From contig NC_045140.1 of assembly GCF_008831285.2 (NCBI RefSeq), positions 20,001-60,000 on the forward strand: a DNA stretch of 40,000 nt, in the 5' to 3' direction. Of this stretch, positions 9,189 through 20,800 are shown piece by piece. Below the pieces are notes generated by a model. The model did no database searches and was not told the DNA's origin. It was given only the letters and a program-made list of their open reading frames with translations. A program made the translations under genes and the position numbers. How positions within the stretch are numbered: position 1 is the first letter of the stretch; each line of letters starts with the position of its first letter. This DNA comes from Nymphaea colorata (lineage: Eukaryota; Streptophyta; Magnoliopsida; Nymphaeales; Nymphaeaceae).

Positions 9189-10472
9189 ATTGTTAGGACC
9201 ACTCCTGCTAGAACTAGAATTTCCTAACCAAGAGCGACCTACCTTCCCAGGTCTCTTGAGTGCTACTCAAAAACCGAAAATTCCTAAGACAATTAATTAC
9301 AACACTTCTACCCGGCCGGACAGACCCCGGCGCAAAAACCCTTAGGACAGAAGATTCAGGTGCGGAATACCCTTATTCCCAAATCCTAACTACGGGCAGA
9401 CCTAAGACAAACACTACAAGGGTTGACGCGGCTTTTACAATCGTAAGCGATACAAGAATTCACTCGTCTCACTCAACAAACCACTCAACCAAACACACAA
9501 GACGAACGAGCAAACCACGCCCAACAATAAGCAAATGGGTACGGTCGGCTCCTTGTGGTCGTGTCTCGGGCAGCTGGCCCTTGAGGTACCACGGCAGGGA
9601 GCTAGGCCGAAGCCTTGGGCTAAAACAATAACTAAAACAAACTAAATGGAATCCTAAAACCGAAAGCACAACACCCTCCCCGGAATCTACAAGTGAGCTA
9701 AGGTGTTACCGGCCAAGGGCTAGCCTTGGCTGAGCCGGAACAACCGCGGGGTGAAGACCAAACCCCGGGCAATGCAGCAACGGGCCGGCGAGAAGCGCGC
9801 GGCCTGGACAGCCTCCTGCTGTCGGACGAGTAGACAGACGTTGCCTGGAACAGTAGCCTGCTGCCGAGCAAAGACGGTCACGCGAGGAACAGAGACAGCC
9901 ACCTGCTGTCGAGAATCACCTCCGGACGCGCGGCCGTGAAGGACACGGGCTAGCTGTCGGATGCGGCCGGCTGACGAGTGGCCGAGAGGACAGCAAACTG
10001 CGGTCGGGCACAGACTGACGGACGAGACCTGACTGTCGAGTGCAGACCTACGGTAGCAGCGGCAAAAACAAAGGCGAGTCGCTGTCGCCTTGGACGCCGG
10101 AAGAGCAGCGACTGGATGTCGCCGAGGCGCTGGCGCGTTGCCGCTTGCAAACTGAAGACAGGTCGGCGGGGGAAGGTCGACTGGGCAGCCACCTGCTGCC
10201 TGGAGCCGAGAGGAGAGGGCGACCGACTGTCGCCGCTAGGCTGGACAGAAGCCGCGGACAAGACGAGGGGGGCGAAAGCCGAGTTCGGCAGTGCCTACCT
10301 GCCTATTCTCCGAATGGCTCAGCCACGGACGCCGGCAGGAAACCCGACGATGGAGAGCGCAGCCGAGGTGCTGGCCGAGGACTGCTAGCGGTGCGCTAGC
10401 GTCGCCGACTGAACCTAGTCCCTAGCTACGGCAGGGCTGGGCTTGGACTGGCGGGGCTCTACAGGTAGAACA

Positions 10473-10884
10473 GTCAAGATAAGAGGGCTCGGGCTGGGGT
10501 AGGCCGAGAGTCAACAGGGCTTAGGTTCGATAGGGAGGTTAACCTAGCTAAAGGGTAGGTTAGGCCGAGAGCTAGAACTAGAGAGAGTGAGGTTAAGGGT
10601 AAGCTCGGTCGAGGAACTTAGGCACTTGGGTGAGCTGGGGTAGATCGAGGCTGGGCTCGGTTGGGGGTAAGTGAGCTGGGTCACTCGAGCTAGACTCGAG
10701 TCAACTAGGTTAGTCCTAGCTGGGCTCGGGTTGACCGAGTTCCTAGGGATGAGGATGAGTTAGGTCAAAGGAGCTCAAGTCAACTAAGAAGAAATCGACT
10801 AGGTGAGCTGGGTTCGGTCAAAGTCAAACTAGGTTGGGTTTGACTAATGCACCTAGGTAGGGTTGGGGGCTAAGTCAAGTTGAC
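10473..10884. promoter_or_regulatory. W-box-like cluster in the LTR (element A 5' copy)
   Basis: About 11 occurrences of TTGAC[C/T] or its complement lie in roughly 410 bases (equivalent left-LTR copies begin at 1341, 1378, 1568, 1599, 1632, 1647, 1685, 1691, 1708, 1742, 1748). TTGAC[C/T] is the core bound by plant WRKY factors. Element B has a similarly dense patch at about 15100-15500. Function is inferred. Confidence 0.45.
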
Positions 10885-11510
10885 TTAGAATTAGGCTCGA
10901 GCTAAGAGGACTCCCTGGAACTAAAAGACTAAGTACTCGAGTGGGTCCCTCGAGCAAGGAGATGATGACACGTCAAAAGATGGAGGGTCACGGAAGAGAA
11001 CGGTTGAAGATAGTGGGGAGCTTGGCTGGGGTGTTCTCGTGACTAAAGGAGATGAGGACACGTGTAAGATCTACGGTGGAGAAGGGACTGGGAGTGGGAA
11101 TGGATCTGAACGTGATTAAGGCCAGGTGCGAGTCTAAGGGGACTTGCGCTACAAACGAGGAAAAGTGGGGCGCGAGAGAGGGGAGTGGCACACAAAATGA
11201 GGGATGTGAAGGATGAGGTGGCGAGCTATGAGGAGCTGGTGGAAAAGATGATATGCGAGCTGGAAGGGAGCTGGGTCGTGGGCAGAGAGATGCTGCCACG
11301 TGGCCAGATGAAAGGCTGTGGTTCCTTGCGAGTGGGGCTGAAGACTTGGACAACCCAAGTGGAGGACGAGGTGGCGTCTAGTGCTCCTAAAGCTAAGGAA
11401 CGTGTAGGATAACTGGTTTTCGGGTAAGGGACACGATGGGCCAGGTGGGACACGAGCTGGGAAGGATGATTGGATGGCTGACACGTGTACAGAAGGACGG
11501 TGAGGATTGA

Positions 11511-11519
11511 ACTTACCTG
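11511..11519 (-). promoter_or_regulatory. Predicted 5' splice site in the leader (element A)
   Basis: Minus strand reads CAG|GTAAGT, a perfect plant donor consensus, about 1 kb downstream of the TATA box. At the matching place in element B (25525-25533) the sequence is AAG|GTTAGT. Removing the rest of the LTR by splicing would shorten an otherwise very long leader. Confidence 0.45.
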
Positions 11520-12575
11520 ATCCGAGTTGACTTCACGTAGGCTCGCACCGAGTGAGGAAGACCGGCCTGGTTTGAGTGATCTCACGCCAATGACCAGTAC
11601 GCCCCTTCAAGCTTCTTGAAAACTTCAACTCGCCAAGGGCAGGGTGGTCCTATGCCACCGGAATCTTGAGAACACGCCGGAAGTTGCAGGATACACCGGA
11701 AGACAGCAGAATTCCGGCGAGAAAGCGATCTAACTATCCAGCCGTGCGTTTTCACCCGAACGTGGGTATATTGGAGCGCTTGATTGGGCGATTCCAATGA
11801 ACTCGTACAGATGATATTTCTACGGTTAAATCTTCATTTACAGGGAGTTTTAACCTGCTGGACCAGAGAACAAGAGGTAGGACAGAACCCGAATTTCCCT
11901 TCAAGAAAGTCCGGTCGCATCCACTCTCTCGTTCTTCTCTTGGTGGCTACGTTAACTCGAAAATTCACGGCATTTCTTCACGAAGATCCTTGGATAATCT
12001 AAGACAGATTTTAATGCTCGACACAGACCTTCCTCACGGGTTGACCGCGAAGAAGACCTCGTGTATTAGCGTATTCTGTCCTAGATTAACCGCCAATCAA
12101 CAAGAAGAAAACCGAGAATCGAAGGAAAACAATTTAGCAGTCGTTGCTGAATTCTAATCCGAATTCAGCCTTCCCTTTAGCAAAATCAGACTCTCAACTT
12201 CACCGGGGTTGTGAAGAAGGCACCAACCTTGCTGGAATTGCAGTTCAAGAGGGGAATCAGCCGTGGACGAGGGAGGGATTGCCGCCGGTAGGGAGGAATC
12301 CGCCGCAAGCCGTCGTGCTTTGAGTTCACCACCGGAATATCTCCGATGCCCGAAGCTTTGCTGGAATTAGGAAGCGTCACAGGCCAAGGGGACGCGAGGG
12401 GATGAGAGGCACCGCAGATTTCACCATGTGAAACTCGATGGCTGACGAAGAGGATGAAGAACTCGCCTCTAGACCGAGGGAGAGAAAGACAACCTCACGA
12501 GGAGGAGAGAGATTGCAAACCTTGCAAATGCTTTCTTAGTTCAATATTCGATACAAACTCTAAGATCCAAAACAA

Positions 12576-12581
12576 TATATA
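12576..12581 (-). promoter_or_regulatory. TATA box candidate, element A 5' LTR
   Basis: TATATA next to a GATCCAAAA block that is also beside the TATA of element B. Downstream on the minus strand comes a CT-rich stretch typical of plant start regions. Transcription would begin near 12545. Confidence 0.55.
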
Positions 12582-13189
12582 CATGTCCTAATTGAACGAG
12601 TCTACAATCCAGATCTCGTTCTCTACCCACAATCCAAATCCATATTGCCAAGCACAACCCGCTTGGCTAGGTCCTTATTTCAAAACCCAACGAAAGCAAA
12701 CCTATTTGCTTAACAAAAAACACTTAAACTAGACTCGGGCCTAATGCCCAACTCGTAAACAAAAGGGTTAAACCCCTGAGCCTTGTGAGCCCAGGGTGGG
12801 GACCTCGTGAGGGGACCCGCCCTCACTTCGGTTGACTAGACCAAGAGCTCGGTCTGGTTTGACCGAGCCATTTGCCTAAGACCTTGGTCTTTGGCTAGCC
12901 TCAAGGGACATAAGACCGGACTCACTTGGTTAAGACTCTACTAGCTTAGTGAGACCTACTCTAGAATCACAATCACCCTGAGACGTACCCAGTTCAAGCA
13001 CCGTCTTGGCTTCAGCTGCTCCTCCCGCTCCTCCCACTGCAACTGACGCTGGTGCAGAATCCTTCTCCTTGGGACTTACCTGCGCGAGCTGAAGAGAACG
13101 CGCCCAAATCTCTGACGCCTTCCTCTTACGCCGACTGGGTTCGGCCTGCTCTGCCTCCATCTGCACGGGACCTGGAAATTGGTCCGTAA

Positions 13190-13333
<144 letters not shown>

Positions 13334-13658
13334 TGACACCCTTCGACCTTGCTGCCGTCCCTCGTGTGCCCTTTCTTCACTGCGAGCGGCCATTTTTTCT
13401 TGGTTCCGCGTGCTTCCGTAGCTGTCTTTTCAGCTTCTCCTGCGTCCTGTTTTGCCTGGGCCATTTGTAGTCCACGCGGTGCGACTGCCTTCTTCTCGGC
13501 CTCTGACTGCTGTCAAGGCCTTTGTTTGGCAGGTGCTATGCAACGTGTCCTTCCCTGCCTGGCCCTCGGCCTGCAGTGCTCGCTGTTCCCCGACAGCGCC
13601 TGCGGTGTCCTTTGGGACCGGATCAGGTACACAAGTGGATTCACGAATGGTCTGGAAC

Positions 13659-13725
13659 ATTTATGGTAGACTAGGTGATTTTCGCGTTAGCCCCTTTTAC
13701 CCGGGAGCGATCGCCCAAATCACCT
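13659..13725. repeat. Host repeat block, copy 2 (67 bp, foldback)
   Basis: Second copy of the block. Arms AGGTGATTT (13673-13681) and AAATCACCT (13717-13725) are perfect inverted repeats. It holds a GCGATCGC palindrome that copy 1 lacks. Confidence 0.7.
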
Positions 13726-13954
13726 GCGTAGGAGATTGATGCTCGGTTTGACGGATCCCCGTTGCCTTTGCTGTTTGCTTCTTGCTTGTTTTTATCGGTT
13801 GTTCCACGACGGTTCGGTTTGATCGAGAATCTATCTCGCGTTTCAACATTATGCGCCTCCCAAGTTCCGCTTGTCCGCATGGCTATGCCGGCGTGAAGGC
13901 GGCCGTTGGGAAGCGCCTGATGTCTTGGCGCATGAGTGGCGTTGGCTGCGTCTC

Positions 13955-13964
13955 TGTTAGGACC
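13955..13964 (-). repeat. Element C 3' LTR, first 10 bases (split off by element B)
   Basis: TGTTAGGACC is the plus-strand start of A-family LTRs; the next LTR bases (ACTCCTGC...) are found at 27195. The final five bases are the left target duplication of B. Confidence 0.93.
13960..13964. repeat. Target-site duplication of element B, left copy (GGACC)
   Basis: GGACC directly precedes the B LTR and recurs at 27190-27194 after its other LTR. The duplicated target is bases 6-10 of the element C LTR. Confidence 0.94.
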
Positions 13965-16900
13965 TGTTAGGACCACACCGGTTGGCCTAAGAAAATCCGA
14001 CCGATGCAATCCTAATCCTCCCAGGACCTTCTTGAGGCCTATTCTAAAACCGAAAATCCTAAACAAGTAATTACAGAAAGTTACCCGGCCGGACAGGACC
14101 CCGGCGCAAACCCAGTTAGGTGAAGGAATACAAGTCGAGGATACCCTTTCTTCAAAACCTAACTATGGATAGCCTACTACAAAAGAACTAAGGGGGTTGA
14201 CGAGGCCTTACAAACGTGAGCGATACAAATATTAATTCTCTCGCAACTCACTCACAAACCACGCAAACCACTGGTAACGGCCAAACCACACCCAACAAAA
14301 GCAAATAGGGAGGTAACGCTCCTTGTGGTCGTGTCTCGGGCACAGTGCCCTCGAGGTACCTCACGGGGGAGCAGGGCCGAAGCCAAGGCTAAAGCAAAAC
14401 ATAAAGCAACTATGATGCTGTCCTAAAACAAACGAAAGCAAATTCCCGCCCGCGGCTACAAGGGGGATCAAGGGATTACCGGCCAAGGTAAACCTTGGCG
14501 TAGCTGGATAAGCACCCGAGGTGAGAACCAACCCTCGGGTATTGCAGCTTGCTGTTCAAGAAGGCCGGTTGAGGAGAGCCTCCTCGCTCGCCTGCTGCAC
14601 TATTCAATCCGCTGGCCGAATGGTGTTGGGCGATGAACTCGCCGCTGAGATCCTGGCCCCCGCGCCTGAAGGGGTGGCCGCTCGCTGCTGGCCGAGAGTT
14701 CGCGCTGTCGCTGGACGCGCGTCTACCGGGTGGAAGCAGAACGGCGGGCCGCCTGGAAGGAGCCGAGCGCCGGAATGCTTGCGGATGTAGTCTGAGGAGA
14801 TGCGGGCAGCGCGTGTAGCTACCGATATGGGTCGCGCTCAGCGCTGAGGACGATGACCGATGCCGGAGAGAGAGACGCTGTCGGGCCGGAAGGGACGCCT
14901 GTGTGCCGAGGGGGGCTGCTGCCGGGAAGACAGCGCCTACCTGCCTGCCTTCGGTTGTGACTCAGTCACGCTCGCCGCTGGGTGCCAACGGTGAAGGTCA
15001 CGATCGAGGCAAGGGGGCCGGAGGGAGCCGGCGTAGCCTAGTCCTAACTAAGGCTGGGGTTGGCTCGGTTCGGCTGGGTTCTACTAGGTAGGCCGGTTTA
15101 GTCAAGGTGGGCTCGGGTTGAGGTTGGCCAAGAAGGTTAAGGGAATAGGTTCGAAATGGGTGACCTAACTACGTGAGGCTTAAGCGAGGTGGTTTGGGTC
15201 GGGTCTAAGCCCGCGGATATGGTCAATGTTGACCGAGTGAGGTCAGGGTTGACTAAGGTGGGTGGTTGACTAATGGACCTAGCTGAGTGGGTCCTGGTAG
15301 ATTGGGTCAAGGGACGCTCGAGCTAGACTCGAGCCGACTAGGGTAGCTTGAACTAAGAGGGCTCGGTGGAAGAGATGACCTAGTGTTGACTAAGGTTAAG
15401 ACAAGTGATGTTGGTCTAGGTAGGTTCAGTCAAAAGGGTTGACCTACGGCGAGGGAGGTGCGAGAGGGTGCCTAGGAGGACTCGGTTGACTTGGCTGGTC
15501 TTGCCAAGATGGTGCACCACGATCTTGCCACGCGGCAAGATCAACGACCGACAGAGATGACGCGGAATTAATCACGCGTAGAGGAGATGCGAGGAGGAGT
15601 TGCCTAAATGGTAGGGGAGAAAACTGAAATCGAATGAACCTGGACAGAATTCCAGGTCGATTCTCTTGATCTCTCGAGAATCCTCAACAAGTCTTGGATG
15701 ACGCCACGTGGAGAGATGAGAGGCTATGGATTGACGCGGTAAGGAGGTGGAAACGAATGCGGCAAGGTGATGACGACACGCACGGTATTTCCTAAAACAG
15801 CTAAGGTAAGAGGCTATCGGGTGACCGCGTGGAGCTAGCTGGGCGTTGCGTCAAAACGCGTGGGACCCAGCTAGATCGTGCAGGGAGAGGTTGGCTGAGG
15901 TGGCTGATGGAGGGAGCACAGATGATTGACACCTGGCAGGATAGAGGGCCGAGGCGTTCTCGGATTAGGGTTGACTCTAGTGAAGAATGCGAGAAAGCAA
16001 GGAGGAGCGGCGGCTACGGGATTGACCTAAATGATTGGTAACTCGAGATCCTAGGACGATCTCGAGCAGAGACACGTGGAAGGTTAGGGTGCTACGAAGT
16101 TAGGAGCTGGGGAGATGATGACACGTGGATGAAATCGACGGACAAGAAGGAAATACGAGTACTAACCTTAGCGACGACCGGCGGCAAGGCTGAGACGAAT
16201 CCTCCACGTGCGGCGGCTAGGGTTTTAGCTTCGTTCCCTTTGTCCAAATTGCCTCTTCTTCAGACTGAACAACACCCTTGAGGGCGAGGGTATTCTGGTC
16301 TGATTCCGCCGGAATTAATGGTACTGACCGGGAGTAGCAGGGATCGCCGGAATCTCCGAGTTCCGGCGAAGGTGCGGTCTAGAGCTCCACCCGTTAGAAC
16401 TCACTCCAATTTGATTATTTGATCTTTGGGATGGAGGCGATTCCGAGGGTCAACTCAATTTTGCAGATCGTGTCCAGAACCCTTGTTTCCTGAGTTCATG
16501 AAGTCTCTGGACCGAGAGTCTTGTATGGCTGAACCGAGTATAAATGATACAAATTCGTGCTCGTGGGGCTCGCGGTTCGATTCGATCAACGTGTTAGCAA
16601 GGGGGATTAATCGGAGTTTCCCCAAACTGTGTAAGGGACTGATTCCAACAGATTTCTTCGTTACCTCTAAGTCAGGCCTCGGGTATGCCGAGGGAAGACC
16701 CCAGAAGATAAGAAGAACGCTGTTCCAATCGATCTCAACACGACTTTGGCGAAAACACGAAAATCTCAAGTACTAACCTCTTTGTCGATATTGAAGCCGA
16801 GGTAAACCGCGCCTTCAATCTTCCTTGTTCCAGCTTCAGCCTCTCCACTTCTTCGTGTTCAAGAAGAGGGCACCGAATCCGGACTTGCTTTAAGCTAGGG

Positions 16901-17825
16901 ATGTACCGTGGACAAGGGAGGGACCGCCGCCGTGAGGAAGAGATCCGCCGATGCCGTGCTGCCTTATGCCGGTGTCTAAGGACTTTGGCTCTTCAAGGAC
17001 AGGATTTGAGGGGATTGGAAGCGCCTTGGAGGTAGAGGACGCGAGGGGGAAGAAGACGCCAGGCTCGGGTGAGCAAGGTGGGAGACGAGAAGGAGAGAGA
17101 GACCTCGAGAGAGGAGAGAGAAGAATTCCGAACAAATGATTCCTTAATCTCAAAATTGCATCCAATGTACAAGATCCAAAAAGTATATATACAAGTTCAA
17201 ATGAAGCGGGTTTGTATTTCATAACCCGCGCTAGATCTAATCCAACAACTAATGCGCCGAGCACACCCCGCTCGGCCTGGGTCTCGAGTTCAAAACTCGT
17301 TATTGGCAAGGAATGGTTAAGTGCGAAAGCAAAGACTGAAAATGACTAAGTGCTGGAAGGAAACGAGCGGCCTAGTGCCTAAGCTCGAAATTTAAACGAA
17401 TCGTCCCTGAGCCTTGTGAGCCCAGGGCGGGGACCTCGTGTGGGTTGCCGCCCACACTTCGGTTAGATGCGCATGGGCTAAGTCTGTTTGACTTAGCCGA
17501 TTGCCTAGGATTCTAGGTCTTAGAATCGGCTCAAGCGTCTAGGTTGACCGGACTCACATTAGAGGTTAACTTGACTAACTCGGTGAGTTCAACACTTAGT
17601 TCAGAAACGTCTTGAAGCCTATCCGGTTTGAGCACCTCTTCGGACCTGGTTGCTCCTCCCACTCCTCCCGCTGCAACCTGCGTTGGTGCTGCTTCAACAT
17701 CTTGGGTTGAGTTGGCGACGTGCTCCATGGTCTGAGCCCACAACTCAGACGCCTTGCGCTTCAACCGGCTAGGTCCGGCCTGCTCTGTCGGCCTTGGGTC
17801 GGGACCATGAGATTGGTCCGTAACA
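13965..17825 (-). repeat. Element B 3' LTR (3861 bp)
   Basis: Same length as and collinear with 23329-27189 (constant offset 9364). Minus-strand order: tail codons 17531-17825, hairpin cluster 17405-17527, TATA 17184-17191, CT-rich stretch, two GTTAGTAC donor-like sites (near 16770 and 16160), four CACGTG G-boxes (15715, 16073, 16122, 16205), TTGAC-dense part, GC-rich part, A/C-rich end. No convincing separate gene. Confidence 0.97.
17405..17527 (-). other. Hairpin cluster after the polyprotein stop codon (element B)
   Basis: Four inverted repeats at the same places as in element A: 17509-17527 (GATTCTA/TAGAATC), 17476-17498 (GGCTAAGTC/GACTTAGCC), 17438-17457 (GTGTGGG/CCCACAC) and 17405-17427 (CCCTGAGC/GCCCAGGG). 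Two of the stems differ from A by changes on both sides that restore pairing. The second copy in the 5' LTR is at 26769-26891. Confidence 0.6.
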
Positions 17826-20800
17826 GATTCCCCCTCCCTAAATTGCGCTTGTCCTCGAGCGCTAGAAGAGGGGAAGCGGTGGATTACTAACCCGAACTCT
17901 TCCCAAGAAGTTCCTTTATCTGGGCCCTCCCATTCCACGAGTACCTCATGCCTCGTCCTACCTTGGCGTTGGGCGTATCTGTGCTTTAAGATACGGTAGG
18001 GTGTTGGCAGTTGTTCCGGCATCTGTTCTATCATCGTTGGTACATCCCCATGATGCGGCTTAAGCCGTGTAACATGGAATACGGGGTGTACTAAAGCTGC
18101 TCTTGGAAGGCCTAACCTGTAGGCTGCCTTTCCTACCTTTTGTAGTACCGGATATGGGCCATAATAGCGAGGCAACAGTTTTGAGTAGGGCTGGCCCATC
18201 AATGACCTCTGCTTTAGAGGCAACCTCTTCAGCCACACATACTGGCCCACTTCGAATTCACGGTCTTTCCTACCTTTATTATACACTTGTCTCATGCGGT
18301 TCTGCGCCTTGGCTATATTCTGCTTGAGTGCGTCTAGCACTTCTTCACGTGTGCGCAGTTCACAGTCAATTTGGTCGTCCTCAGCTGTGCCTCCTTCGTA
18401 CCTTGGTATAGCAGGAGGAGGGAACCCGTATACACCCTCGTATGGGGTCATGCCCGTGGACGAATGCAGACTAGTGTTATACGACCACTCTGCCCATGGT
18501 AAAAATTTTACCCATGTATTTGGTCGTTCTCCCGCGAAGCATCTCAGGTAGGTCTCTAGAGACCGGTTCACGATTTCGCTCTGACCATCTGTCTGTGGAT
18601 GGTGGGCTGTGCTGAAGTTAAGCGTCGTACCCATTAACTTCATATACTCCTGCCAGAACGCACTGAGAAAGATTGAGTCACGGTCACATACGACCGACTG
18701 TGGCATTCCGTGGAGCTTGCCAATAAATTCTTGGTACACGCTGGCCACCATTGGCCCTTGATATGAACGTGGCAAGGGAGCGAAGTGGCTATACTTGGTG
18801 AGTCTATCCACTACCACAAGCACAGCTTCCTTGCCTTCAGAGCGGGGCATGGCGTCTATGAAATCCATGGTTACATCAGTCCATGGTTTCGTGGGTATGG
18901 GGAGGGGATTCAAGTGACCTGGAGGCTTGATTGCCTCGTATTTCTCCCTCTGACATACCACGCACTTTCTGATGTAACGTTGTACGTCCGCCTTCATGCC
19001 GCGCCACCAAAACTGGGCTTTTATTCTACCAAGGGTTTTTGAAACCCCCTCATGACCTGCGGCTGGAGTGTCATGGAAGTGTTGCAAGAGTTCTTGCTTA
19101 AGCCCAGAGTTAGGAGAAATCACTGCGCGATTCTTCCTAAACAAGAGATTCCCTCTGACCGTGTACAAGGGGATAGATCCGGGATTCTGTTCTACTGATG
19201 CTCGAATTAGCCTCAATGCTTGGTCTTCTTGTTGCTCTTGGGTTAATCGTTCCCATATATCCGTCTCTACCACAGAGAGTGTCATGAACTGCTCGGTCAA
19301 ACGGGAAAGCGAATCTGCCGCTGTGTTATCCGGACCTTTCTTATACTCAATCTCAAAATCGTATCCTAGCAGCTTGGCCAGCCAACGCTGTTGGGTAGGC
19401 GTAGATACTCTTTGTTTGAGCATGTATTTTAACGAATTCTGGTCCGTTTTGACTACGAATCTGTGCCCTATCAGATAAGGCCGCCACTTTTCAACTGCCA
19501 ATACTATCGCTAAGAGCTCTTTCTCGTATGTAGAAAGAGGTTTTGCCCTACTGGTTAGGGCTTTTGACATATAGGCGATAGGATGGCCTTCTTGACTTAA
19601 GACGGCTCCGACTCCAACATCACATGCGTCTGTCTCGATTGTAAATTGTTTGTTGAAGTCCGGTAGGGTAAGCACTGGCGCAGTTATAAGGGCATTTTTC
19701 AACTTATCAAAGGCTGCCCTAGCCTTTTCTGACCATTGAAAGGCTCCCTTTTTTAACATCTGGGTTAAGGGTTGAGCTATTAGCCCATAACCTTGGATGA
19801 AGCGCCTGTAGTAGCCCGTAAGGCCTAGAAAGCCTCTGAGTCCTTTCAGATCCTTAGGCAGTGGCCATCTTTGCATGGCATCCAATTTTTCGGGGTCTGC
19901 CCGAACCCCTTGTTGGCACACGATGTGCCCAAGATAACCAATGCTCGGTTGTCCAAAGCTGCATTTGGACCGTTTTGCATACAGTTGGTTATCACGTAGC
20001 ACCTGAAGAGCTGTTGCAAGGTGCTTCTCATGCAATTCCTCTGTCTGACTATATATAAGAATGTCGTCGAAGAAGACCAATATAAAATCTCGGAGGTATT
20101 GTCGAAAGACATCGTTCATGCATCTTTGAAATGTTGCCGGTGCGTTAGTTAGACCGAAAGGCATTACGAGGAATTCGTAGTGCCCGTCATGTGTCCTGAA
20201 TGCCGTCTTGGGGACGTCATCCTTACACATTCTGATTTGATGGTAGCCTGCTCTCAAGTCTATCTTGGAGAATACGGTCGCTCCGGCTAGCTCATCCAAC
20301 AACTCATCGATGACAGGAATAGGATGCCTGTCCTTTACCGTGGCTTCGTTCAGGGCGCGGTAATCAACACAAAAGCGCCATGTATTATCCTTCTTCTTCA
20401 CGAGTAAGACTGGAGAAGAGAAAGGACTGCTGCTAGGCTGAACTATGCCACTCTCTAACATCTCTTTAACCAGACGCTCTATTTCGGCCTTCTGGTTATA
20501 CCCATATCTGTAGGGCCTCACGTTGACCGGTTCGGCCCCTTGAGTCAATATGATTCGATGGTCGTAGGATCGAGGAGGAGGTAGTCCTTTTGGCTCCTCG
20601 AACAAATCCTCATATCGGTCCAACACCGACTGTATCCGTGGAGGCACAATCTCTTCGTGCTCTTCTCTAGATGGCACATCAGTAGCTAGTGCCATCACCC
20701 AACACGCTGGTTGTTCTGCCTCTATAGCTCGTAAGGCAGCCTTGGGACGTGTAATGCTCGTGATGCCTTGTAAGGTCATCGGCTCATCTTCTCCGTCGGG

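Noticed and set aside
13349-13739. Overlapping 76-106-aa ORFs in the host segment
   Set aside because: Frames on both strands overlap, are not kept between the two repeat units, and show no domain.
13671-14066. 131-aa minus-strand ORF
   Set aside because: It crosses from host repeat through the start of C into element B's LTR, so it is a product of the insertions, not a gene.
16890-17309. 139-aa minus-strand ORF in element B's LTR as an extra protein
   Set aside because: It lies in the presumed leader just after the start region; the A-family counterpart is a different 64-aa frame. At most it is an upstream ORF.
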